A DNA stretch of 64,000 nt from Enoplolaimus lenunculus. Its lineage: Eukaryota > Nematoda > Enoplea > Enoplida > Thoracostomopsidae. The DNA lies in the NCBI GenBank assembly GCA_030248215.1, contig JASANG010001435.1:62001-126000 (forward strand). The letters run 5' to 3'. Positions 37,501-45,860 of the stretch are shown here, in pieces; position 1 is the first letter of the stretch; the number at the start of each line of letters is the position of its first letter. The translations under genes were made by a program, and so were the position numbers. The notes under the pieces were generated by a model. That model had not been told where the DNA came from. It did not search any database and saw nothing but the letters and a program-made list of their open reading frames with translations.

Positions 37501-38794
37501 TTGGTGTTAATGCCATCTGCGTTCCAAAAGACAATGTTTATGCCGCTTTTCCCATATTTACTGTTCGCGTTAGACGGTTGTTTGTTGCTGCTGTTGTTGT
37601 TGACGTTGACGTTGCTGTTGCTGGTGACAGTGTTGCTGTTGTTGATGTTGTTGTTGGTTCTCCTGGGTAGAGTTCGCGGGATTGTTATGACACGGCCTGC
37701 ATTTGCAGTTGTTGTTGTTGATGTTGTTGTTGCTGTGCATCCCATTGCGGGGCATGCCCAGTAACAAGTGTTGACTAGATGTAGTTGACTGTCGTTGATG
37801 TTTGAGCAACGAGCATGGCACCAGTGATGGCATTTAGTGCACTTAATAGACCACCGACCTTTGCCAACGTGCTTTCCGCAGACCCCGCATGGATGGTGTC
37901 GAGCAGGGCCGGGATTAGGATGGATATCACCCGCACGCAGTAGAATTGTGTTGAGAGCCTCGGCGGGCATGAGACTCTCAGCTACCCAAAAAACGGTGGT
38001 GATGATCGTTGATGGACCCAGGCGCCCGGGATTGTCCCGAGGCTGCAGGGATGCTGAGGTTGATGTCCATTGGTAAAAGCCGGTACACCATCGGCAAGGT
38101 TGGAACATCTTGTACACGGACAAATAAAGTGTTTCCACAGTTGGTGAGAATCACCCAAAGAGAAACCGTGTTAAGTTTTCTGAAGTTTGATTCGCAGGTT
38201 CAAAAGTATCGAGGCATGAAAATTTTTGCTTAAAACGAACGTTTTATATGCTTGTGTCTGTAATGTCGACTTATTGAACTGTATTGTTGAAAGTCGAGTA
38301 AATGTTATATATATTATATTTTTGTGCTTATAGTTCCGCGTTACAACCTTTACGGTACAAGCAATCATTTGGGTACACCAATGAGCGGTCATTACACTGC
38401 GTATTGTAAGCACGCAAAGTCTGGCAAGTGGTATCTGTACGATGATACTAGGTGAGTTCTTTGAGGCATTATGAATAGAATATGTGTCGCTAGGACATTA
38501 GTAGTGATTATTAATTTGGGGTTTTTAGTTATACGGGAAATAGGTTCAAACTCCATACGATTGCTTCATCACTGTTGTTTTTATGACTTACTTTTCAACA
38601 GTAATTATCCGGCAGAATAATAACTTAATATGGAGTTGTGAGTTACTTTTCAGCGGATGCCGGATATCCTAGTGTGTCCTGTAGAAAATACTGTTTAGCA
38701 TTGTTTTAGGGTTTCGCCGGTGTTGGAAAAATCAGTAGTGACATCTGGCGCATATGTTTTGTTTTATGAGTGTTCGTCGTCTGCGAATGGATAA
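25585..38794 (+). CDS. USP2/USP21-type ubiquitin carboxyl-terminal hydrolase
   Basis: Exons 25585-26014, 26388-27149, 28027-28618, 29112-29706, 30234-30360, 31634-31742, 32054-32229, 32482-32699, 32990-33068, 33374-33481, 38334-38451 and 38710-38794 join in phase to 1132 residues. Residues 1-780 are Ser/Gly/Asn/Arg-rich and probably disordered. The catalytic core follows: GLRNLGNT then Cys794, [12 protein letters not shown] near 873, zinc-ribbon pairs CATC (943-946) and CEKC (1005-1008), HLKRFS, and GHYTAY with catalytic His1085 and the acid in YDD (1102-1103). It ends SGAYVLFYE plus nine residues. The family cleaves ubiquitin from substrates; USP2-like members are soluble and often have long divergent N-termini. 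All key residues are present. The start is the first ATG in the first exon; the frame is open a little further upstream, so a 5' exon could be missing. One intron needs a GC donor, and a LINE sits antisense in the tenth intron. Confidence 0.92.
30503..31273 (-). mobile_element. G-rich inverted-end element, copy 1
   Basis: The minus-strand left end CTTCTCCACAGCTTGAAAAT and right end GCGAAGCCAG match the ends of the copy at 39502-39956. It lies in the USP intron between exons ending 30360 and starting 31634. Poly-G runs and CCCCCAGCAAAA words fill both ends. On the minus strand from 30737, [18 protein letters not shown] resembles the start of a hAT/ZMYM-type transposase and then breaks off into the G-rich end, so it looks like a deletion derivative. 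Confidence 0.72.
32700..32705 (+). other. GC splice donor of USP gene
   Basis: The exon reads to GACGAAAAACCG and the next exon must begin ATTTGCGAAAAG in phase 0 to keep CEKC and the downstream HLKRF frame. The only fitting donor is CCG|GCATGT at 32700, a GC-AG intron. The nearest GT (32703) would shift the frame and destroy the zinc ribbon. Alignment to the USP2 segment EKPTCCRC, recalled from family knowledge, supports this junction. Confidence 0.75.
33757..38119 (-). mobile_element. full-length RNase H-bearing LINE (I superfamily-like)
   Basis: The element is flanked by a perfect 15-bp direct repeat ACAAATAAAGTGTTT at 33742-33756 and 38120-38134. In its own orientation (minus) the 3' tail is AAACAAAC just after a 20-base 3' region, and the 5' region before the first ATG is only 11 bases. 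The single large frame is intact. It is inserted antisense in the tenth intron of the USP gene. A perfect target duplication and an unbroken frame indicate a recent insertion. Confidence 0.92.
33777..38108 (-). CDS. LINE polyprotein: PHD, endonuclease, RT, RNase H
   Basis: The start is taken as the first ATG inside the mapped element, giving 1443 residues. In order: a 2A-like motif DIHPNPGP (61-68); a PHD-like zinc finger (C74 to C119); an Asn/Thr-rich linker; an APE-type endonuclease (191-420) with QETKL, GGDFNGH and SDHRP; reverse transcriptase (about 690-970) with [28 protein letters not shown] and YADD at 874-877; RNase H (about 1168-1305) with D1173, E1217, D1244 and D1297; and a C-terminal knuckle of form CX2CX8HX3C (1389-1405). 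This order fits LINEs of the I/Ingi-type group, which copy their RNA at nicked target DNA. All catalytic motifs look intact. No separate ORF1 is seen; the PHD part may stand in for it. Confidence 0.93.
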   Translation of the reverse strand: MFQPCRWCTGFYQWTSTSASLQPRDNPGRLGPSTIITTVFWVAESLMPAEALNTILLRAGDIHPNPGPARHHPCGVCGKHVGKGRWSIKCTKCHHWCHARCSNINDSQLHLVNTCYWACPAMGCTATTTSTTTTANAGRVITIPRTLPRRTNNNINNSNTVTSNSNVNVNNNSSNKQPSNANSKYGKSGINIVFWNADGINTKLHELELFLKCNNVDVALIQETKLTKGKKDPKVPGYAVVRQDRKVSRRINTGTVAQIRGGGLIALIKHDIKFSELPQKPNCGIVEMQRIRLHLTRTRSLLLCNVYWPCVRTSASESRTQHVDTSFLPSGDNVLIGGDFNGHSILWDDDAETDIVGTALEDWSLNSNMSILNDPSCPTRRGRSGTRDSSPDVVFANTDVANNSQWSALEDLGSDHRPMLVRYRINNTGSRDPDSFKLTWKRANWDKFKSILSGAIKQIELNHSQSIKDKVKLLNAALTQASNKAVPRAKRGSYIKPWWNDEIKIAIKYRNRLGRDMKSNRVQWIEACKKANRLIKEAKDSAWRTFVDSLNPASNPQQVYRTLRSLNGGKPKARPNEALCVHGRVLVEDKQKANAFISEYAQRSKIKLLKHERLFKGTVREAIKAEQADPELCKAITEVEVSAAIAAMRIDGAAGPDNIHPRMLRNLPPAAIQFIVKLLNECFDKGQCPQQWKTAVIIPLLKKNKSAAELNSYRPVSLTSCLGKVLERVINQRLNFFCETNEVFRPFQAGFRPLRSTEDQVLQIAQTVADGFQKPKPADRTILALVDYSAAFDKVWHLGLLSKAIDVGIPTKMVGFLKAFLTNRQSRVKFGNATSKARCFRGGVPQGSVLSPLLYNIYTSDLPASLTTSNAAVYADDIAIWESGSNNEQSCSRLQTTLDDLCEWSRKWKLSLNPAKCDAIQFTPNTKEFHYKPEISIDGQVVEPSNSVVYLGVRFDRMLQFHLHTQDVVSKVKQRCQALSSIASSRQGINHRDLRKLATTFVLPNLQYCLGAWAPHLSATSIRRLEECILKCCRATTGMYGSTPTEILHLEAGLPCFETVAKNAVATCYNKSLHLPEGFPRRSLMTRDARVRLINKKSCRAEGQRLTNLMLDQASVNRSKFKIWSRPPWQPLTATISPSIDNLPDRADATAVREATISAIRRHGQPTYTIYTDGSVHGGIINGGCGIVLTTGDPESPTAINSISTPGPKHCSSFDVECIAIERALDYFNSQYASTSESLLICTDSQSALAKLQSRGNCCNQVIANIHQHLATLTRSTRVSFQWVPGHFDVPGNELADAAAKHGAKMKDRETQPTSYNSLKALASRRLFAPTNVSHTWGKKLFEHGCAGNKNELNNEDQRFLSRMRSGHCIELKSYQHRIGKIDENESYCRRCHEQPETIMHLMECPATRSYRIRYLDDPDPAPSTLVLKPKGSVAYLRAFLAL

Positions 38795-39501
38795 GGAGGA
38801 CCGAGCACGCTATGTCCTGCGACCGTCGTTTGTTATCTTACAGTGTTACCCTCTCACAATGTACCATATCTTGATCCTTTGTTGTGTATTTCTGCACGTT
38901 TGTGCTTGTGTGTTCCTCGACAATCATCGTTACTGATGTGTGTAACTAATGTTTTTAATTATTTGCAATCTCAACTCAATTCTATGCAATACTATCAAAC
39001 TGTGGTTTGAAAAACATTTTTCGTTTCAAAACTGTGATTTTTATGACTTACGGTGACTGACAAACGATCGTATGCAGTCTGATCATTGGTGTTACTGAGG
39101 ACACTGCTTGAAATCGTTAAATAGCTATGTTGGCAGTCTATCTGGTAGCTAACCTGCTATATTGTGGCATCTACCAAACATCATAAATCAATACAAACGT
39201 TGACTGTCGCTGAAAATATGGATTTAAATATTAATGGGAAATAACAGATGTAAGTTATTTGAAATTGCGCAACCAGTTGAATGTGTAAGGAATCTGCAGC
39301 ATTTTCCACAATAGCGGTATTTACCATTAATAACAACTTTATACGCTAATAATAGTATTTTTTGGTTCAAAGTGTCAAGTACTAATACGCAGTAGATTGA
39401 TGCTAATGGTTATTTCCGGACTTCTTATGGTTAATGAGCAACACTTTTACCGTACGTAATCCGGTATCATCGAAGTTAATACGTACCCAAAACCTAACTA
39501 A

Positions 39502-39956
39502 CTGGCTTCTCCACAGCTTGAAAATTTCCGCCGGGGGGGGCGATTCCTGGGGGGCTGCTGATTTTGCTGGGGGGCAGTTTTCCTTGCAAGGTACTTTCGA
39601 ATGCTGTATGCCCTGAAACGGTCTTTATATAATTGTGCTTTTTTCAGTTCATTACTGAACTGTATTAGTTACTACGGGTATTTGTAACGCTATTAAAAAT
39701 TATGAGTACTCAGCGTACTCAGCGTAATATAAAATCATATTTTGCCGAATGTCCGCCTCAAAAGAAGTCCAGGTCTTTACGCTTTAAGATTGAAAATTTT
39801 TGGCCTAGAAAATTCCTGGGGACCCCCAGCAAAAAAATTTGCTGGGGGCGGCCGAAAATTCGCCGGGAAGCCTTTCCTGGGGGCGGCAAAATTTTCGCCG
39901 GGGGGAATATGAAAATTTCGAAAAGTGCTGGGGTCCCCCCGCCGTGGAGAAGCCAG
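39502..39956 (+). mobile_element. G-rich inverted-end element, copy 2
   Basis: The ends CTGGCTTCTCCACAGCTTG and CCGTGGAGAAGCCAG are inverted, with AACTAA directly outside both ends (39496-39501 and 39957-39962). Inside, ATG at 39702 opens MSTQRTQRNIKSYFAECPPQ, the same peptide start as in the copy at 30503-31273, preceded by a shared TTTATATAATTGTGC segment. The rest is poly-G runs and CCCCCAGCAAAA words. It is probably a deletion derivative of a hAT-like transposon that keeps the promoter and the transposase start. Confidence 0.75.
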
Positions 39957-42035
39957 AACTAATTACAACACCAGAAAAACAAGGCACATAATAGCGTATA
40001 TTCCTTAAATCAACATAAAATTAAACACATGTAAAGATTGATAATTATTACTCGCCTTATACGAATGTTTACCGGTCTGGTTGACCCACGTCTCAAATTG
40101 TTTTACCGCGGGTTTGTTACTTAGCCGCGTGCCTTTTGGATATATGCGTCATGTACACAGAAGTTTTTTCTAGGTTGGATGTGTTCAAGAATCGGTTGCT
40201 TGGATAACGCTTTGACTGAACTTTTAAAGTCGAGAACAGTAATCGTCGCTTTGAACCAAAGGCTACGTATGCCAATGATAATATCATTATTTTTAAGATG
40301 TTTAGTTTAAATTTACGGCTTACATCGATTTTATACTGCACATGTTTGGCGTGGTTTTCTGTTAATTCGAATTCAATAGGCTTTGCGCATCCAGAGCAAT
40401 TAAAGTTAGAGGAGATAAAATTGTTTGTATAGGACTTTTGTTTTAGAATTACGTAGCTAAAAAGCAACCCATACTTTAACTCTAAGATCATAATTGTTTG
40501 AATTCTGAGGCCGTGAAATATGTGATTTACGTCTGCCGTACCCAACCTTTGCCCGTAAGAATTTGTAGAGTTATCGAAAGTTACGTTACATATTATGAAG
40601 CAAATTAAAATTTTTTTTTAATGAATTTAATGTTTTTGGTATTGAATTAAGAGGAGATAGAACATTTAGCATATTATTGATTGTCTGAAATATCCACAAA
40701 ATAATAATGTGACATGTGTCATACTCGTTTTCTGTGCTCTTCAGCGTTTAACCCCGGTTTTTTGTCATCTTCGTGGTATTTTTTCATGTCACTCAGTACG
40801 TACTACGTACATACATTGTTTGATTGTGTATTAGATTACTGTGTGTAACAGTGTTTGTTTGTGCTCCAAAACTGGTGCCATAATATGTTAGAGGTAAGAA
40901 ATGTTAACGAGCGCCGCGTTATTGTGTTTGTTTTAGCGTTGTTTATAAGAGGAATAAAGGCTTAATGAACCCGTAATCTTTTGAAGTAATATAGTTTTAA
41001 GACTGATTTTGTTCATTTTTTCGATAGTTTGGGCCAGTGCGCCAGTGGTGCTTTCATATTTATCGAGCTTGCAAATGGACGAGCGTTTTATGTCTGATAC
41101 AGAATAGTGGAATTTTTGCTAATGGTTTGGTTAGTTTTTACTAATAATTTTTCAATGTAACCGCAGTACATTTTAAAACTTGCTTGAATACGCGGTATTT
41201 CGATTCTGTTTGAAACTGAGTTCTGATTGTGTTCCGGATTCACAAAATTAACGGCGTCTTTCTTAGTTCAGAAATGTTTATACTCTGGTGCAAATCATAT
41301 GAACTGCTGAAATGTAAGGGCGTAGTAGTCAGGCGATTAAGGGGCAAATATCTGTTTGTTTGTTTGTTTGTTTTTATTTGGTTTTAAATTTTATCAGGTG
41401 GTAACGCAAGAGACGTTCCTTCGAATGTTAATAAAACGTAACCCCCTCTCCAACATCCTGCTTATACCATTGCGGAAATGTTTCAAACTGTATGGCACTC
41501 AGAAATAACCTGTATTCGTAATAATTATACGTTTGGTATGATTAACAGTGTTGCAATTTGAGATAGGCAACTAGGTCTGTTTAGGTAATAAAATACGGCT
41601 AGTATTTTCGGATAGTTTAAGTTTAACCGATGAATAAATGTATTTTGAATGATAGCGTATTCGTTGCAAAGATCTATTTTGCGTTGTGCTCGTGTTTAGA
41701 GCGTGCCGCGTCTAATGTATTTTGTACGTTTTTATGTATATATATCTTTGTGCCGGTGTTAAGAGACAACTTGAAATGAAGCGTAAAAATTGTTGCGAAC
41801 TATACTGTGCGTCTAACCGTAAAGCACAAAAACATAGTACTTAAATTATTGTTCAAAGATTATCTTGGCGGCGCCGTGTCTTCCGAATGCTGACACGCTC
41901 AATAGTTTGATAGTTTATATAATATTCTGTTGTAAATTTGTGGGTATTAATTTCACTGAAATTAGGGTTAAATTGTTTTATTAAAGCCGTTGGTTTTGTA
42001 TTAATGCAGTGTATAATCGTTTTCAAATTATCGGT

Positions 42036-42225
42036 TTTATATCATGTCCGGCAAAAATTGGACTTCCAGCTCCGGAGTCAAGTAAAACTCTACCGGATGT
42101 TTGAGGTTGTGACCCGGAACGGGTTCTTGTTTATATCATATCCGGCAAAAACCTGACACCCTGCTGTGGGATCAGGAAACACCTACCGGGTGTCGGATGT
42201 TTGCGGTTGTGACCGCTGACCCTCA
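42036..42225. repeat. two-copy direct repeat of about 95 bp
   Basis: The segments TATCATGTCCGGCAAAAATT... and TATCATATCCGGCAAAAACC... run in parallel to CGGATGTTTGAGGTTGTGAC and CGGATGTTTGCGGTTGTGAC. They are diverged direct copies. The nature is unknown. Confidence 0.7.
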
Positions 42226-43368
42226 CTATTATAAAACGGTTTTAATAAGCAAGTGTATTGAACAGTTTGCTCCGATTGCATTTTCTGGCAATGCCAAAAA
42301 CCTTACGTTTTTCGCACTGAAGTAAATTGAAACATCCAAGCTCAAGGTTATTTCAATTCAGTGAATGACAATTCGAACAGCGCACAATTTTTCTATGCTG
42401 TTTCTGGTTAACATCCGGATCCACTAAAAATTTCACTATCCGGTAAATTAATATCCAGGGGCACTCTGGTTTAGCGTTTTCTATTTTATCAGTCTTGTTT
42501 GATAAATAGATTAAACAACTGATTTATTGAAATTGATTTTTTGGTTTGCAGTAAGCTTTTGTATTCAGGAAATTTGAGAGATCTTTGATAAATTTTAATA
42601 TTTGATAATTATTGTTATGAATGTCAAAATAATTTAAATTTATTTTAATTTATTTTTACGTATTATTTGTTTTTGATAAAATGCTTGTTTTAGATAGATT
42701 TTTTGTTTTGGTTTGCAGTGCACAAAATATATTTTTGTTTGTAGTGTTTCTAACAGTTTTATTGTAGTTTTTTAATGTTTGTGTGTACGTTGTAATGCAT
42801 ACTGTGCATTTTTTGTTGTGTACATACATTGTTCATTGAATTTATTTAATGAATGTATAAAGAAATGATATATAGAGACATAAATATATGTGTGATATTG
42901 TGGACTGTGGCTGTGGTCCAGTGAGACATTCAGATGAAGACAGGCCACAAATATATTTTGTGTATACATTTAGTAGCAAATGTTACATTTTTTAATAGAT
43001 TGCCCCACAAATTATTAATGTCCAGGGAAAGTGTACAAAAGTGTTCACGAAGGTTTGTGCTGTATTTTTGAAGCACTATAGGTTGAATAGTGTTTTTCAT
43101 TTGATCTGAATCTTTTGAATTTCAAGACAGTACGAGCAATACCGCTTGCTTTGCGGTATCGCGTAGCTAAAATTTCTTAATTGTAGTAAATATTAGAAAA
43201 AGAAAAATGGTGGAAAATATTTGCAACACTAAGATCATGAACAATGCAGTACACAATTTTGGGGTTCGCTTTGACGTCATTTAGTACATATGAGCGACTG
43301 AAGCAAAGCCAAATGTGTGGTTACGGGTAACGCGCGAGCGGGTAACCTGGTCCTACTAGGTTTGCTCA

Positions 43369-44290
43369 TATGATGGGGTAAACGTTATAACTGGGGCAAT
43401 CCGGAACATGTTTGGTTCATGTTGATTCGACGTCACCAAGATTTGTTGTGATATAAATAGCTGGTATGCCGACAAAATGTGAATGTTATGATATTGATTA
43501 CAAACTATTGCTCTCAAATGAACATTGTATACAAGTGCCCATATGTTAAATGATATCACGAGATGTTTATGCGAATATCATATGATATTGCAAATGTCTA
43601 GCAAATATCACAATATTATGCAAGACAATGTAATTTTGATCGCATTCACAAAACAAAATGAAGTAATGCAGTGGCCCGAATAAAAGGGGGCTCCATTTTG
43701 AGTCCAAATCAGTATATCCTTGCGTTATCGTTCAATGTTTTAATACAAGACAAACAAATGTTTAAGTGAACGGATAGTTGCAATACCGAATATATATTAG
43801 CAATGAAGGGCGGGTTAAATATGAATAACAGTCCGTAACGCAATAACGAGGTACTATCTGGAAAGACCAAATGAATATGAGTACTTCCTATTATTCGGGG
43901 CACTACAGTAGCAAATAATTTCGAAAACTAAATTAGTTCCTCCGTTTCCGTCGGACATTAGTCCAAAACGTATTTCTAAATACAGAAAATTCAAATTTCA
44001 AATTCTTTTATCATACAGTAAATATTCAATAGGACAATTTTATTGTTACCTCAGGTATGCAAGCACTTGGAAACATCGTATGATACTTGCAGCCAATGTG
44101 TAGGCAGAATGTCATGATATCACAGTACATACTGCGACTGTCACATCGGCATAGCAGACAACTGAAAATTTTTGAATTTGACAGCGGATTAACGTCCAGA
44201 CAAAAGTTATCCGCGTTTGTAATGTATATGAATGAAACATGTTCCGGGTTGACCCAGTTGTAACATGAACCCCGCAGCAACTGCTTAATA
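43369..44290. mobile_element. foldback element with nested family C MITE
   Basis: The left segment GTTATAACTGGGGCAATCCGG with AACATGTTTGGTTCATG (about 43385-43425) is mirrored by AAACATGTTCCGGGTTGACCC with AGTTGTAACATGAACC (about 44235-44272). A family C MITE (43667-43909, GCAGTGGCCCGAATAAAAGG to CACTACAG) lies between the arms. CATATG/ATCATATGATA words resemble those near 21320-21560. Exact outer limits are uncertain. Confidence 0.6.
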
Positions 44291-44530
44291 ACCACCATTT
44301 AGCTTAACAAGTATAGGTTATGAACTGCGTTGCCATATAGTTTTGTTATACAAAACTGGAATGAAATATTTATTTTGCAGGGTGCAACAGTAGATCCGGC
44401 TCCTGCTAAAAATTGTGTCGGATGTTCTGCGAACTGCGATAGTGAAATTTTTACAGTTTTTCAAAATTCTATCGCTCTGTGTGTTTGACTTTGTTTCGAT
44501 AGTTTTGAGCAATCAATTGTTGAGACTTCT

Positions 44531-44848
44531 GACCTATGTAAAGATGTGGGGCGGAACGTTTTTCTGTGGGACTGGAATAGAGTAAGCTTAAGTTTTAGAC
44601 TATTTTTGCTTAGGTGTAAGCTCATTCTTACTCTTAAGCTTAGGAATATGCTTCTACTACTGAGTACTGTTCCGCCACTGTTCTTTACATTGGCCGACCC
44701 ATGTAAAGATCAGGAGCGGAACGTATTTTTGTGGGACTAGAAAAGAGTATGCTTTTAGACATTTTTTTGCTTGGCTTAGGCTTTGGTTTAGGCTCAGGCT
44801 TAGGAATATGCTTTTAATACCGTTCCGCCCCTGTTCTTTACATCGGCC
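44531..44848. mobile_element. dimeric TTAGGC-carrying hAT-like MITE
   Basis: Two head-to-tail units share the family ends: GACCTATGTAAAGATGTGG to CTTTACATTGGCC (44531-44696), then GACCCATGTAAAGATCAGG to TTTACATCGGCC (ending 44848). Only the outer limits carry a target duplication: AGACTTCT (44523-44530) versus AGACTTTT (44849-44856), 7 of 8. So the pair probably moved as one unit. GCTTAGG words fill both interiors. Confidence 0.8.
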
Positions 44849-45675
44849 AGACTTTTTATTCAATATGCTTAAAACCGAATTTGTTGACAACACTTCCAAT
44901 ATTTGCTAAAAATTAACAAATTAAACATAGTTAAAACCCAAATTTTGCTGCACGTACGGCTATTGCAAATTTTATTGACCTCCGGCTCCGGTATTTTTCA
45001 CCTATGGTTGCACCCTGCTAAATATATATGTATACCTATAAAAATTTACCATTGCGCTAATTTTGTTTCTTTTATTTTTCATTGTAGATAATAAAGTTTT
45101 TCGTTTCATTTTTCCTTGAGCGTTACAGTTCCAATGTTAGTCAATTGTTATAGTGCAAACGGAAGTTTGTGTCTAACAGAAAATCGGCGTTCGACTCCGG
45201 TAAAAGCCTTCGGAAGTTCTAACACTTTTGTTTAATTTTTAAAAATGTTGCTGTATTGTATTTGCCGAGATTTCTCAATACGACAGGTTGAAACATTTTT
45301 GACAAATAGCGGGCTTTGATAGTTAGCTGGAGGTTTTATAAGGCTGAACCTGCAATGGGTTTGTTAGTACAAACAATTTAACAATATTTTGCAGATATTA
45401 GCTAAAATTTACTAATTAGCCATCATTTTTACTAGTTAATTTCTCCTCACCACCATGCCACGGCAAGTGTCGTTGACCTCCGACTCTGGTGTTTTGCTAT
45501 CACTTATATACTTTGAAACGTATAAACTGCATTCAGCGCAGTATGAAGGATTGCCTAGCGAATGCGTTCGGTGTTATGGAACAAGAAACGACCGTCAATT
45601 TTGGTTGACACTATGAACACTAGAAAACAGCCTTGTGATGTCAGCGGCATTGGTAAAATTACGCTAAAACGAGAT

Positions 45676-45860
45676 GGACCAAGTTAAAAGATCAGGAGCG
45701 GAACGTTTTTCTGTAGAACTGCAATAGAGTAGGCTAAAGCTTTAGACTAATTTTTTGCTTAGGCATAGGTTTAAAATTCATTCGTACGTTTGTATAGGTT
45801 TATGTTTAGAAATATGTTTATATATACTACTGTTGCGACCCTGTTCTCTATATACATTGG
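45676..45860. mobile_element. decayed TTAGGC-type MITE
   Basis: GGACCAAGTTAAAAGATCAGG with GAGCGGAACG at the left and CCCTGTTCTCTATATACATT at the right match the family ends. The interior TTAGGC words are mutated (GCTTAGGCATAGG). The target duplication is not recognisable. Confidence 0.6.

Noticed and set aside
33884-37833. Many plus-strand and shifted frames over the LINE
   Set aside because: All lie opposite or within the intact LINE reading frame, which has clear RT, endonuclease and RNase H motifs.
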